Positions 38,102-48,018 of a DNA stretch of 64,000 bases are shown piece by piece. Each line of letters opens with the position of its first letter. Positions within the stretch are counted from its first letter, which is position 1. The notes beneath the pieces were generated by a model. It worked only from the letters and a program-made list of their open reading frames with translations, searched no databases and was not told the DNA's origin. This DNA is from Bradyrhizobium rifense (GTDB lineage: Bacteria > Pseudomonadota > Alphaproteobacteria > Rhizobiales > Xanthobacteraceae). The stretch spans positions 22,397 to 86,396 of the forward strand of contig NZ_VSSS01000078.1 of the NCBI RefSeq assembly GCF_008123425.1, in the 5' to 3' direction. The position numbers and the translations under genes are program-made.

Positions 38102-38390
38102 ATTGATCGCCACCACTGGCCAACTGCTTCCGTTGTTGGCACATCAGCGAAGTCGTGGCGCGCCATATTGAGGATCCGCTCAGCGGCATGGCGGACTACA
38201 TTTGCTCAGGTTGAGTTCTTCGCATTTTGACCCCGAGCCGACATTGAACCCTAGCCCAATAGCGGCGCATGGAGTGTCGACGTCATCCCGTTCCCGACAT
38301 AAGGTGCTCGAAACCGTGCACGAGATAGGTCGATCTGCCCACCTCGCGTTTTTTGACCCATAGGGCCTCAGCACTGCAATAGGAATTCCA
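38102..38390. other. no gene seen
   Basis: About 290 bases without a supported feature. Confidence 0.4.
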
Positions 38391-39098
38391 CTAACGAGAA
38401 GGTGGCTGCTTAGCCGGTTTCCAGTCGCGCGCGAGCTTCTGCGCTTCGGCTATCTGAGCTGGGATCATTTTTCGTTCGGCCATTTGTATTAGGGTCGTGG
38501 CCGCTTTTTTCTCACCCTGTGCCGCCGATAGACTGAACCACATGTGGGCAGGGACATAGTCCTGCGGCACACCTCGGCCTTCGGCGTACATGACCCCGAG
38601 ATGGAGCATGGCGACAGCATGGCCTTGCTCGGCAGCCCTCTGAAACCAGATCAAAGCCTCACTAAAGTCCTGCGGCACCCCTTTGCCGTTTACGTATTGA
38701 TTCCCGAGCATAAACTCGGCGATGGCGTCGCCCTGGTCTGCAGCCTTCCGAAACCACGTCACGGCCTCGGTATCGTCCTGCGCCACGCCTTGGCCGTAGA
38801 GATACAGGGTCCCGAGATTGGACTGGGCCAGGGCGTAGCCTTGCTCTGCAGCTTTGCGAAACCATATTGCTGCGGCAGCACAATCTTGCTGCACGCCGTG
38901 GCCCGCCACATACATTAAGCCAAGATTGAATTGGGCTGCGGCGTCACCATCATTGGCCAGCGGACGAATAAGACGCAATGCCTTGGCGTAGTCGCCTCTG
39001 GCGTTAGCATCGACCGCATCCTCGAATGGGCCAGCGGCCACAGGTGCGGCGAAGACTGACGCTAGAACGACGGCGACGACCATGAGCTTGAGGTTCAT
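38391..39098 (-). CDS. secreted Sel1-repeat (TPR-like) protein
   Basis: From ATG 39098, 235 residues with a signal peptide (LMVVAVVLASVFAAPVAAG) and about five Sel1 repeats of 36 residues, for example AAAQFNLGLMYVAGHGVQQD, LAQSNLGTLYLYGQGVAQDD and VAMLHLGVMYAEGRGVPQDY. Sel1 repeats are protein-interaction scaffolds. In the periplasm they often serve envelope assembly or signalling, but the partner is unknown. A longer frame to 39236 would hide the signal peptide. No regulon element was seen upstream. Confidence 0.88.
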   Translation of the reverse strand: MNLKLMVVAVVLASVFAAPVAAGPFEDAVDANARGDYAKALRLIRPLANDGDAAAQFNLGLMYVAGHGVQQDCAAAAIWFRKAAEQGYALAQSNLGTLYLYGQGVAQDDTEAVTWFRKAADQGDAIAEFMLGNQYVNGKGVPQDFSEALIWFQRAAEQGHAVAMLHLGVMYAEGRGVPQDYVPAHMWFSLSAAQGEKKAATTLIQMAERKMIPAQIAEAQKLARDWKPAKQPPSR

Positions 39099-39532
39099 CG
39101 TCTGGCAACTTTGCTCTTGGTCACACTCGATTGCCAATAAGCAATCGTGAGATGGCGGTTCGATGAGCCGCAAAAGCCTAGCCGTAAGCGAATACAGTGT
39201 CTCTGGCGGCAAACGAGCAAGAGACGGCTGCTTCATGGCTGAATATGCGACCTAACACCGGCTGGCATCGCGTTGCAGAAAGAGACGCCGGCGAAAGCGA
39301 GCCGTTTTTTTTTCACTCGTTGGGGTCCGAAAATAAAATCAGTGGCACAAACTGCATACTCAAAATTTCCAGCTATGAGAGGTGGGTTACCGAATGTGGC
39401 TCTTGGGTCGCAGTACTGATCTTTTTTACGACAGATCTTCCCCATTGAATTTTACATGATGAACCCTGGTCGCCTAGGGGTTACGCTGTCACCGAGTTGT
39501 ATTCGGAGGCGACACATCTTACGAGGCACGAC

Positions 39533-40651
39533 ATGACGGCGAGAATTGCACTGCCAGCGGCGGAGAGTGAGCGACCGAGATTAGCACGTCGACGGAGACT
39601 TGGCGTTGCTGCGATTGTCTTGGCACATGCAGTCATGTTTTTTTCCGATTGTGCGCGGGCCGATGAAAGCGGCGTCAGTTTCTGGATCCCAGGCCTCTTT
39701 GGAAGCCTCGCGGCCACACCGCAACAGCCGGGCTGGTCATGGGCGAATATCTACTACCATACCTCCGTATCGGCCGGCGCCGACGTCGCGCGTGCGCGTG
39801 AATTCACGCTCGGCAGGGTGCCGGCGAACGTAACCGTCAACGCAAATCTGAATTTGAATCTCCACGCCACCGGCGACCTTGGATTTGTGCTCCCGAGCTA
39901 TGTGTTTGCAACGCCGGTGCTCGGCGGCCAGGCGTCGGTATCCATGTTGGCCGCCTATGGCGTCGTCGGCACCAGCCTGGCGGGGACCTTGTCCGGCGTG
40001 GCCACGGTGCCGCCGTTCGGTAGCGTTCCCTTCGCGCGGTCCGATACCATCAGCGACACGACATGGGGCTTCGGGGATCTCGCGCCGATGTTCCAATTGA
40101 AATGGAACGCCGGCGTCCATAACTACATGACTTACATCACGGGCGACATCCCGGTTGGCGCTTACCAATCCGATCGCCTGTCGAATTTAGGCATCGGACA
40201 CGGCGCGATCGATGCCGGCGGCGGCTACACCTATTTCAATCCGCAGACCGGCCACGAAGTCTCCGGTGTGCTGGGCTTCACCTATAATCTCAAAAATACT
40301 GCGACGCAGTACCAGAGCGGCGTCGACCTGCACTTCGACTGGGGTGCATCGCAGTTTCTGTCGAAGCAGGTGATGGTTGGCCTCGTCGGCTATGTTTATA
40401 AGGAACTCGGCTGCGATAGCGGCTCAGGCGACCGTGTCGGCTGCTTCCAGTCTCAGGTGGTCGGCATCGGCCCCCAGATCGGGTTCCTTTTTCCGGTCGG
40501 CGACATGCAGGGCTATCTCAATTTTAAGGCTTACGGAGAATTCGCTGCAGAAAACCGGCCAGCCGGCTGGAATACCTGGCTGACCTTCTCGATCTCGCCG
40601 CCCGCGCCCGGAGCGCCTCCGACGACAAAACCGATCGTCAGAAAATATTAA
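39533..40651 (+). CDS. SphA-family outer-membrane protein (intact paralogue)
   Basis: From ATG 39533 (an upstream TTG at 39497 is possible) about 372 residues. The signal region RRRRLGVAAIVLAHAVMFFS ends at ARADESGVSFW. The barrel part has YYHTSVSAGADVARAREFTL, GDIPVGAYQSDRLSNLGIGH, FNPQTGHEVSGVLGFTYNLK and FPVGDMQGYLNFKAYGEFAA. The family (phenol_MetA_deg/SphA) forms outer-membrane barrels linked to uptake of hydrophobic or sphingoid compounds. It is the intact counterpart of the TAG-interrupted gene at 13167. Confidence 0.88.
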   Translation: MTARIALPAAESERPRLARRRRLGVAAIVLAHAVMFFSDCARADESGVSFWIPGLFGSLAATPQQPGWSWANIYYHTSVSAGADVARAREFTLGRVPANVTVNANLNLNLHATGDLGFVLPSYVFATPVLGGQASVSMLAAYGVVGTSLAGTLSGVATVPPFGSVPFARSDTISDTTWGFGDLAPMFQLKWNAGVHNYMTYITGDIPVGAYQSDRLSNLGIGHGAIDAGGGYTYFNPQTGHEVSGVLGFTYNLKNTATQYQSGVDLHFDWGASQFLSKQVMVGLVGYVYKELGCDSGSGDRVGCFQSQVVGIGPQIGFLFPVGDMQGYLNFKAYGEFAAENRPAGWNTWLTFSISPPAPGAPPTTKPIVRKY

Positions 40652-40694
40652 GCCAAAGCTGCCGACCTTCAGGTCCAAAAAAAGGGAGCTGAAC

Positions 40695-40961
40695 GTGAAA
40701 TGCATGAAGCTGTCGCTGGCCGTCATCTGCGTGCTATTTGCATTGCATCTGCCCTTGAGTATTGGAAGACTCACTGCTCGCGATGCCGATCATGGCTCTG
40801 ATACCTTGGTGCGCGCTCAGATCGCTAAAGAGCAATGCGTAAATACTTGCCGTGCACGCTATCGCGACTGTCGTCGTCTGAACCAGTTAGCATCGTTCGA
40901 GTGTCGGGGGATTTACCAGGACTGCACCCGATACACTTGTACTGGCTCAGGACCAGGATGA
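40695..40961 (+). CDS. small Cys-rich secreted protein (paralogue B)
   Basis: 88 residues from GTG 40695 (GGGAG 7 bases upstream; ATG 40704 also possible). Signal peptide LAVICVLFALHLPLSIG, then TARDAD and the Cys-rich domain CVNTCRARYRDCRRLNQLAS to YQDCTRYTCTGSGPG. All six cysteines and the GxGPG end match paralogue A at 22744. It lies 43 bases after the SphA gene, probably in one operon. Confidence 0.78.
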   Translation: MKCMKLSLAVICVLFALHLPLSIGRLTARDADHGSDTLVRAQIAKEQCVNTCRARYRDCRRLNQLASFECRGIYQDCTRYTCTGSGPG

Positions 40962-41214
40962 CCGACTTGCCTTTTCCGCCGTAAGCGGCAACGCCAGCCG
41001 ACCTCTCCATCCATGACCGCGTCGACGATCTGACCGAGTGATGTTGCGCTGCATGAGTTCGTTTGTGGCCCAAGCCGTGCGAAAACCGTGCAACTTGAGG
41101 CCTACCGGCGCATTCCGCGGCCGCCGAAGCCTTTGATGCGATGGGGTCGACCTCCTGTTCTCTTGGGGGCAACCAGAAGCTTCATCTAAGCGCTAAGTCG
41201 CGCAGAGGCCGGCC

Positions 41215-42622
41215 TCACGCCCGCATCGCCTCCAGCAATCCGCCTACGCCCACGATCGTCATCACACGCTTCATGTTGTAGGCGAGTACGTTGAGCGCCA
41301 TCTCTGTGGCCACCTTTGGCAGCTTTGTCGTGAGAAAGTGCGTTGCTCCCATCCAACACTTCATCGTGCCGAACGGTTGCTGACGGCGGACACCCATTGC
41401 AATGGGGTTATGGTCGAGCCGATGCTGAACTTTCCCCAGAACTGCCTCGTGCTCCCAGCGCGAGATGCGGCGCTCAGGGCCTGTCGTGCACTGAGCTTTT
41501 AGCGCGCAGGTTTTGCAGGTGCTTGTCCAATAGCGGAGCAGTGTCTTTCCGCCCTCTACGTTCGTATAGTGATAAGTTAGCCGCTCGCCGGCGGGACAGC
41601 GATAAACATCGGCGGCGGCGACATAGACGAAGTCCTGCTTGCCGAAGCGGCCTGCTGCTTTGGCGACCGAAGTCAGCGGCTTCGGTAGCGTCACCGTGAT
41701 GTCGGCTTCCTCGCAAGCCCTGATCTCCTCTCCATCGTAATAGCCGCGGTCTGCCACGACTTCGAGCGTCTCGACAGCCATCTCGTCGCGAGCCTGCCCA
41801 GCCATGTTGGCGAGTTGTTGGCGATCGTTACCCACGCCGGTCACCTCGTTAGCCACGATGAGATGATGCTGCGTATCAACTGCAATCTGCACGTTATAGC
41901 CAACGATCCCAGTGTCCTTGCCACTTGTCGCCATCGTCAGCGAGATCTGCTTGTCCTCGCTCTTCATCATCTCCGCATTATCGCATTGAGCCGAACGATC
42001 TCCTCTTTGAGCTTCTCGATCTTGCCCTTCAACCTCGCAACCTTTGCCTCTGGCACTGCATCGCCGTGCCGATCGGCGGTCTCGAGCTGCGAGAGATGCC
42101 GGGCGATGCTCTCGTCGATCCGCTCCAGGCGCCGCTTCATCTTGCCTCGGTGAAGTTCTTATCCCGCGCATTGACGGCCTTGAACTTCGATCCATCGATG
42201 GCGACGCTCGCTGCAACAAGTAGATCAAGCTTGCGGCACAGCGCGACGAACTCGCGGCAGACCTCCCGAATGGCCTTGCCGTTGTCCTTGCGGAAATCCG
42301 CGATGGTCTTGAAGTCCGGCGCCAACTGCCCGGTCAGCCAGATCATCTCGATACTGCGCTGGCATTCCCGCTCCAGGCGTCGGCTCGACGGCACGCGATT
42401 GGAGGTAGCCGTAGATGTAGAGCTTGAGCATCATGCCGGGATGGTAGCCAGGTCCCCCGTGTCGAGTGGCTGCACACCACCGAAGCCGAGCTTATCCAGA
42501 TCGAGTCCGTCGACGAACGCGTCAACCGCACGCGCCGGATTGTCCTCGGCCACGTAGTCGTCGAGCGATGCCGGAAACAGTGTGCTCTGCCCGCGATCCA
42601 ACCCTTCAACAAAGCGCTTCAT
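41215..42622 (-). mobile_element. IS1182-family insertion sequence, frameshifted
   Basis: The transposase begins MKRFVEGLDRGQSTLFPASL near 42622, continues MIWLTGQLAPDFKTIADFRK and VAIDGSKFKAVNARDKNFT in another frame, and ends in a third frame (SLTMATSGKDTGIVGYNVQI, VVADRGYYDGEEIRACEEAD, LPKVATEMALNVLAYNMKR). DDE-type acidic residues are present but spread over broken frames. The TGTGTGAAAA-containing flank near 42685 recurs next to the relic at 52345, marking the element's left end. Confidence 0.85.
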
Positions 42623-42992
42623 CAGATGCCCCGCAAACGCAGGGAATCTTACCGCGCGAATCAAGGCAAACAGAGCATTTTCACACAGCCGGGCCCATCG
42701 GAGAAGTGGCGACATCGCTCCACGAGGTCCGCTTGGTGAGGCATGATCGATCGTTTTTTTAGGTAAGCCCAACGCTGGGGTCGCTACAGGCTGGCGGTTT
42801 TCTCATTCGCAATATGCACGTTGGCAGGCATGTAGTTCCCGTAATTGATTAAAGGCTTTGAAGAATTGTCGTTCAACATCTGAGTCGAGTGTTGCGGCTT
42901 GGCTACATCAACCTGCAGGCGAACGGAATAGTATTGACCACGCAGGTGGGCATCGTGCCTTTTTTGAACTTCTTTCTGGGAGATTTCTCGTA

Positions 42993-43763
42993 ATGAAAAA
43001 GCTTCTGATTGCCGCGGCCGGGATGATGGTCGTGAGTCTATCTGTCCCCGCGTCGGCGGCTGATTTGGCGGCGCGTCCTTACACCAAGGCGCCGCCGCCG
43101 ATTGCCTCTCCCATCTATGACTGGACTGGTTTTTACATCGGCGCCAATGGCGGGTGGGGCCAAAGTCGCGGTTGTGTGGATTTCGTCACGCTCGCAGGAA
43201 CAGTGGCGGGTGGTTGCGCTTCTCGCTCCGGTGGTCTTGTCGGCGGACAGATCGGGTATCGCTGGCAAACCAATCAGTTTGTGTTGGGATTGGAAGCGCA
43301 GGGCGATTGGGCCGACATCAAGAACACGCGCGTCAGCCTGATCGATCCCCTGCTTTCGACCACAGGGAAAACCGACGGCATTGGCCTCTTCACGGCCCAA
43401 CTCGGTTGGGCGTGGAACGCGTCACTGCTCTACGTGAAGGGTGGTGCGGCCGTGACCCACAATCGTCTTGATGTCTTCAACAACCTCACCGGCGTTGGTC
43501 TTGACTCGGCCAGCCACACGCGCTGGGGCGGTGCCTTGGGCGTTGGCTGGGAGTATGGCTTCGCGCCGAACTGGTCGGTCGGTGTTGAATACGACCACCT
43601 CTGGATGGGGAATGACAACCGCACCTTCGCGGGCGCAGGTGTGCTCACACCCGGTGGCGTTACCCTCCTCGGCGACAGGGTTAGCCAAGATGTGGACATG
43701 GTCACCGTTCGGTTGAACTATCGCTTCGGTGGCTTCGGTGCCCCGATTGCGGCGAGATACTGA
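42993..43763 (+). CDS. outer-membrane beta-barrel protein (Omp25/31-like)
   Basis: 256 residues from ATG 42993 (GGGAGA upstream). The signal peptide LLIAAAGMMVVSLSVPASA is followed by ADLAARPYTKAP, DWTGFYIGANGGWGQ and a terminal strand VRLNYRFGGFGAPIAARY, the hallmark start and end of rhizobial Omp25/31-type porin-like barrels. An IS1182 relic lies just upstream and may have changed its promoter. Confidence 0.92.
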   Translation: MKKLLIAAAGMMVVSLSVPASAADLAARPYTKAPPPIASPIYDWTGFYIGANGGWGQSRGCVDFVTLAGTVAGGCASRSGGLVGGQIGYRWQTNQFVLGLEAQGDWADIKNTRVSLIDPLLSTTGKTDGIGLFTAQLGWAWNASLLYVKGGAAVTHNRLDVFNNLTGVGLDSASHTRWGGALGVGWEYGFAPNWSVGVEYDHLWMGNDNRTFAGAGVLTPGGVTLLGDRVSQDVDMVTVRLNYRFGGFGAPIAARY

Positions 43764-43828
43764 TCGCACTGGACTGCGCGAAGCCCTTTCCGGGGGGCCG
43801 ACTGTGTAGCAATGAGTGAGACTCGGCT

Positions 43829-44233
43829 GTGAATTTTCAGGTCACGGTGTTGAAGATTTTGGTGTCCTATCCGGGCGGCTTCGCTGTGATGGACGACATC
43901 AAGCGCGACATGGCGATCTTGGCGACCAGTGGTCGAGACTGGGCCGACCGGACCAAGCGGCTGGCGGCGCGCGTGCCGGACCTCGATATATTTTCGCAAG
44001 GTCTGGTTGATCGCGAAAGCGGCGGGTGGAAGATCACCGACAAGGGGCGGGCGGTGCTTGAGTTCATGGAGGCACGCACTGTGCTCGACCAACCGCTCGA
44101 GGTGGTTCCGGCCGAGACAGTCGGTGCGTCAGTGCCTCCGTTGCCGCCGCTCGCGGAGCGAGCGAAGCGAAGGCGGGAACGGCGCGAGCGTCGTCGCGAA
44201 GGACGCGAACGAGCTCGAGCGACCGCGTCCTGA
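43829..44233 (+). CDS. hypothetical protein with winged-helix-like N-terminus
   Basis: 134 residues, probably from GTG 43829. The first 85 residues (VTVLKILVSYPGGFAVMDDI, GLVDRESGGWKITDKGRAVL) look like a winged helix of the kind that ends in W-x-I-T-x-x-G-R-x-V-L. The last 30 residues are almost all Arg/Glu (RAKRRRERRERRREGRERAR), probably disordered and nucleic-acid binding. The DNA-binding role is inferred from shape, not from a recognised family. Confidence 0.65.
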   Translation: MNFQVTVLKILVSYPGGFAVMDDIKRDMAILATSGRDWADRTKRLAARVPDLDIFSQGLVDRESGGWKITDKGRAVLEFMEARTVLDQPLEVVPAETVGASVPPLPPLAERAKRRRERRERRREGRERARATAS

Positions 44234-44246
44234 AGGCGTAAGCGCG

Positions 44247-44440
44247 TCAGAAGGCAGCGAAATCGGGGCCGTGAAACATGGCCGCGACAAACGAGAGCAG
44301 CAGTCCCAGGCCGCAGAAGATCGCGATGGTCTTGAGTTCCTCCGCGCCGTCACTCGGGCGGACCGCACTCGACGCTATCGTTCGGTCTGCCGAACGGCCT
44401 GATCGGCAGGCAGGTCGCGGATCGCGTCATCAAGGCTCAT
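44247..44440 (-). pseudogene. small membrane protein, frameshifted
   Basis: GGGAG precedes ATG 44440, which starts MSLDDAIRDLPADQAVRQTE. After a one-base slip the other frame reads GAEELKTIAIFCGLGLLLSF and VAAMFHGPDFAAF to 44247, a single hydrophobic span. The good ribosome-binding site and typical ending argue for a real small gene that has lost frame. Confidence 0.5.
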
Positions 44441-44700
44441 CGTCGACTCCCTTAGCGACCAAGGCCCGCTCCTGCGGTTCGTTCCTGCGTTATGGAAAAA
44501 GCCTCACATTGTTGCCTATGTGGGGCGAATAGCATTGCACGTTGCGAGTCAGCGCTTTGCGGGCGGAGAGCGATCGACAGAAACTTCACATCGGAACTGC
44601 AAAGTCGAAAGACTGTTGTTTCAGGCGCATGGGCGCATCGAGTCTCGGAATATGCAAAACTTCGCCAATGCGGCGTTTCCCCCAGATGTGAGTTGAGGCT

Positions 44701-44928
44701 ATGACCTCAGCCCTGCATGCTGCCGTGGCGACGCTTCCGGAGCCAATTCACTCGGCGCACGCCAATATTATCGCTGAATCAATCCTGCGTACCGCTAAGG
44801 GTGGAGAGCGCGACATGGCGACCCTGCAGAGAATAGCCCTTATGGAACTGCACCTGACGGGGCCGGGCCTAGGCGGCCACGTAAACGGAAGCCGCACTCC
44901 GCAGGCAATATCAGTTTCTTCGACATAA
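44701..44928 (+). CDS. small hypothetical protein
   Basis: 75 residues with a helical core (HANIIAESILRTAKGGERDM, LQRIALMEL). It lies 15 bases before the DUF2934 gene and is probably cotranscribed. No family recognised; the start codon is unsure because no strong ribosome-binding site is seen. Confidence 0.45.
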   Translation: MTSALHAAVATLPEPIHSAHANIIAESILRTAKGGERDMATLQRIALMELHLTGPGLGGHVNGSRTPQAISVSST

Positions 44929-44943
44929 GCGAGGAGGCCAAGG

Positions 44944-45285
44944 ATGATGTCAGGTTTAAGCGAAGACGACATTCGCGCGAGAGCCTACCAGCTGTGGAGG
45001 GATGCCGGCGAACCGAGCGGGAAGATGGATACGCTCTGGTATGATGCCGAGAAACAACTCCTCGCCGAACGATCAGCGCAAGGCGAGCTGCCTCCGGGCA
45101 TGACGGACAATCTACTGTCTAGGCCACGTCCCCTGGCGGGCCATTTGCTTGGCGTATCCCATCAAACCATAGCGGGGACCCCTGCGGCATTGATCGCGCT
45201 GAAAGCGCGAGAGGGTTTTCCACCGACCGGATCGATTTCTCGGCCGCGGGCCCCAAAAAGGCCATCGGTCGTCTGGAATATTTGA
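44944..45285 (+). CDS. DUF2934 domain protein
   Basis: 113 residues with the DUF2934 signature DDIRARAYQLWRDAGEPSGK and MDTLWYDAEKQLLAE at residues 7-42. AGGAGG lies 7 bases upstream. DUF2934 proteins are small, widespread in rhizobia and of unknown function. Typical members end soon after GELPPGMTDNL; here a further 45 low-complexity residues follow, so the normal stop may have been lost by an indel. Confidence 0.8.
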   Translation: MMSGLSEDDIRARAYQLWRDAGEPSGKMDTLWYDAEKQLLAERSAQGELPPGMTDNLLSRPRPLAGHLLGVSHQTIAGTPAALIALKAREGFPPTGSISRPRAPKRPSVVWNI

Positions 45286-45401
45286 GGTAGAAGCTGCGAG
45301 AGCCCATCCTTCATCAAAAATGCTGAATAATCGAATTCTTGTTGACCCGTCGGGCAAAACAAGGGTTCATAAGATGCTGGTCCAATGCGTGAGAGGCCAG
45401 C

Positions 45402-45620
45402 ATGTCGGAAGAAGCTGAACTATCGTGCGAGCTGTCCAAGGTCGCGAAGCTGAATGGGGACTTCCGCAGGAATTACGGCACGCTGCTCGGTGCCTTCCTG
45501 TATCTGCGCTCGATCAGTGCCGCCCGCGGCCGTTCGTGGTTTTGGACCGCAATGACTTCGCTCCTCGGCTCCGCGGCGCTGGGATGGCTTAGCAAGCTCG
45601 GCTTTCCATCATTGTGGTGA
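45402..45620 (+). CDS. small hypothetical membrane-associated protein
   Basis: 72 residues: a polar N-terminus (ELSCELSKVAKLNGDFRRNY) and a hydrophobic C-terminus (FWTAMTSLLGSAALGWLSKL). GAGAGG lies just upstream of ATG 45402. No family recognised. Confidence 0.45.
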   Translation: MSEEAELSCELSKVAKLNGDFRRNYGTLLGAFLYLRSISAARGRSWFWTAMTSLLGSAALGWLSKLGFPSLW

Positions 45621-46219
45621 CAGCCATTCAACGACGCGAGGCAGATGTGCGCATACCTCAGTCGTCTCGAGCAACGCGCCTACCGGCTCTCAGCCGTGGC
45701 CAGAAGTCGACCCTTGTGATGACAGGCGGCTTACCGGCAATCACCGAAATGCCAAAGCCAACCCAACGGTCCCTACCAGGAGCCCGACTAACGACGGCTG
45801 AGACATCATCGCCCCCAAATGCACTCGTCTGAACCGGGGCTAAGGCTTGCGGCTTCCCGGCGAAGCAAGGTCGCATTTTGGATGCAACAGAACGATGACA
45901 ACTTAAAGACCAACTGCAGTCGCTCCGCTTAGTTGTGTATCGGAAGAATGCAACTTGATGCCATCGACGAAATCTCGGCCGTTTCGCCCATGTTTCACTA
46001 TTTCTCACCCCCTGGGTGATGCCTCGCAGTCGCGAACCCGCTAATTCTGCAAATATCTGCGCCGGTATCTGAGAGACCGTTGTACGTGGTGAATTGGTTC
46101 ACACGTGTCTTGTCGGAAGAAACGTAAAATGTCGCTCGAACTTCTCCAATCGAAGTCACGAGCCAAGACTTGATCGCATTGGATTTACTCCTGGCAGTCT
46201 TTGCAGTCGGAGAGCTTTC
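45621..46219. other. no gene seen
   Basis: About 600 bases. ORFs on both strands have no ribosome-binding sites or family resemblance. Confidence 0.4.
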
Positions 46220-46396
46220 ATGCAGAAATTCTCTTACGAACCTTCGGCCTCCGAGCGTGGCCTGTTACGAAAATGGCGGCTTGCCGTCGTCGGCTTTTAT
46301 GGATCGTTGCTTGCGTTGATCGTCGTGTTCGCGTTCGCGACCGACCAAAACGTCCAGGTCGTTCACAAGGATTCGCTTTTAGCTTCTCGGAAGTGA
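46220..46396 (+). CDS. small single-span membrane protein
   Basis: 58 residues from ATG 46220, GGAG 8 bases upstream, with one transmembrane helix (LAVVGFYGSLLALIVVFAFA). It ends directly before the LuxR-type gene, so the two may form an operon. Function unknown. Confidence 0.55.
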   Translation: MQKFSYEPSASERGLLRKWRLAVVGFYGSLLALIVVFAFATDQNVQVVHKDSLLASRK

Positions 46397-46429
46397 GTGT
46401 TCGCTGAAAGGCAATTCTGGAAAGCGGCT

Positions 46430-47533
46430 ATGGAACGGATCCTTGATCTGATCTACGACGCGGCCGGCGAGCACGACCTGTGGCCTTCGGTTCTCACCGC
46501 CATTGCCGACGCGACGCAATGCGAGGGCGGAATACTTTTTGGACAGTCCATCGCCGCGGAGCAGGTCTACTTCGACTATAACGGCCGCTTGAGCGCGGAG
46601 TGCAATCAAGTCTACCAGGAACGCCATATGCAGAATCCATGGTCGGTCGGCATGGAGGACAAGCCTGTCGGTCGCCTGGTCTTGTCTGACGAAGTTGTAC
46701 CCCTGAGCAAGCTCGAGAACTCGAGCTTCTACGACGAGGTGTTGAGGCCTCAAGGTGTCGTCCATAATGCGATGATCGCCCTTGCAGCAAAAGACGATTT
46801 CCGCGTCGCATTCAACATATGCCGACGCAGAAACAATGGTGAGTTCGGGTCCCTGGAGCGGAAGACGCTTGAATTTCTGGCGCCCCATTTGTGCCGATCG
46901 GTCACCCTGGGTTTCCGCCTCTCTGGGTACGCGGCACTCCGCAACGCGGCGTTCGACGTCATCGAGACATTGGCGGACGGTGTCGTGCTGATGGGACCCC
47001 GCGGCTATGTCCTCTTTGCAAACAGCAAGGCCTGTTCCTTGGAAGAAGAGGGCACGCTGCGGCTCCGGCCGTCAATCGCTACGTGGTCATCGCTGCATTC
47101 GCGACGCCTCATCCGCATGATTGGCTCGACGTTGGCGGGAGGCGCCGGTGGAATGATGAGCCTGCCTTCCTTTGATCGGAGTCGGCTCCCGACCGTGGTG
47201 GTTGTTGGGTTGCGAAGCCGGGAGATAAGTGTCCCAGCCGAAGCGTATATTTGCCAAGCTGCCTGCGCAGCTTTCGTGATCGATCCCACGCGCAGAGGGA
47301 CGGTAGCGACGCGGCAGTTGGTAGATGCCTACGGCCTAACCGCAGCCGAGGCGCAGGTCGCAGTTTGTGCTTTGTCCAGCGGCACAACCTCGGATTTGGC
47401 GCTTGGCCTCGGGCTCTCTCGCAATACGGTCAAGACGCACCTGAGACGGGTTTTCGCCAAGACAGGAACGAAAAAACAGGCTGAACTTGCGGCTCTCCTT
47501 GCTGCCATCGGAGTTGTAAAAGGGCAAGTTTAA
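46430..47533 (+). CDS. LuxR family transcriptional regulator
   Basis: 367 residues from ATG 46430. A GAF-like N-terminal sensor (LIYDAAGEHDLWPSVLTAIA, PWSVGMEDKPVGRLVLSDEV) is followed by a middle PAS-like segment (AFDVIETLADGVVLMGPRGY) and a C-terminal LuxR helix-turn-helix (YGLTAAEAQVAVCALSSGTT, LGLSRNTVKTHLRRVFAKTG). No LuxI gene is nearby and the sensor does not look like an acyl-homoserine-lactone domain. The ligand is unknown. Confidence 0.9.
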   Translation: MERILDLIYDAAGEHDLWPSVLTAIADATQCEGGILFGQSIAAEQVYFDYNGRLSAECNQVYQERHMQNPWSVGMEDKPVGRLVLSDEVVPLSKLENSSFYDEVLRPQGVVHNAMIALAAKDDFRVAFNICRRRNNGEFGSLERKTLEFLAPHLCRSVTLGFRLSGYAALRNAAFDVIETLADGVVLMGPRGYVLFANSKACSLEEEGTLRLRPSIATWSSLHSRRLIRMIGSTLAGGAGGMMSLPSFDRSRLPTVVVVGLRSREISVPAEAYICQAACAAFVIDPTRRGTVATRQLVDAYGLTAAEAQVAVCALSSGTTSDLALGLGLSRNTVKTHLRRVFAKTGTKKQAELAALLAAIGVVKGQV

Positions 47534-47589
47534 GCGTACGCATCCGGCGGACGCCGTCTTGTCTGACGCGCTGTAATTCGCCAAGCGTG

Positions 47590-47616
47590 TGACCTTAAGT
47601 CTAGCTTTAAGGTCAT
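47590..47616. repeat. inverted repeat before IS66 tnpA
   Basis: TGACCTTAA and its complement flank a short loop immediately before the tnpA start, forming a likely hairpin at or near the left end of the IS66 element. Confidence 0.4.
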
Positions 47617-47622
47617 CAGGCG

Positions 47623-48018
47623 ATGCGGGTCGAGATTTTGGGCGGGCTGGAGCGTCGGCGGCGCTGGTCGCAGGATGACAAAGCGCGGCTTGTCGAGGAG
47701 ACGTTGGCGCCGGGCGCAAAGGTGACTGCGGTTGCGCGTCGCAACGGAGTAGCGGCCAGCCTGGTGTTTACCTGGCGCCGACAAGCGCGGACATCCGAGC
47801 AGGTCATACCATCTTTTGCGCCGGTGCAGATCGCCGCTACGGAAGCGGAGGAAACTCCGAAGCTTTTACTTGCGGGTGATATCCGAGGGCGGGCTGTAGT
47901 GGCCGCGCGCGTTGGATTGATCGAGATCGACCTTGGTAACCGGCGACGCATCCGAGTGGACGCGCACGTTGATCCAGAAGCGCTGGCGCGGGTCCTTGAG
48001 GTGCTTGAGCGCCGATGA
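47623..48018 (+). CDS. tnpA: IS66-family accessory protein TnpA
   Basis: 131 residues with the helix-turn-helix WSQDDKARLVEETLAPGAKV and RNGVAASLVFTWRRQAR of IS66 TnpA (OrfA). It is intact and overlaps tnpB by 4 bases (ATGA), as usual in IS66. The other element genes are broken. Confidence 0.9.
   Translation: MRVEILGGLERRRRWSQDDKARLVEETLAPGAKVTAVARRNGVAASLVFTWRRQARTSEQVIPSFAPVQIAATEAEETPKLLLAGDIRGRAVVAARVGLIEIDLGNRRRIRVDAHVDPEALARVLEVLERR

Noticed and set aside
44642..44662. ATATGCAAAACTTCGCCAA resembling the element
   Set aside because: The spacing between ATGC and CGCC differs by one and two fixed bases differ; kept out of the count.
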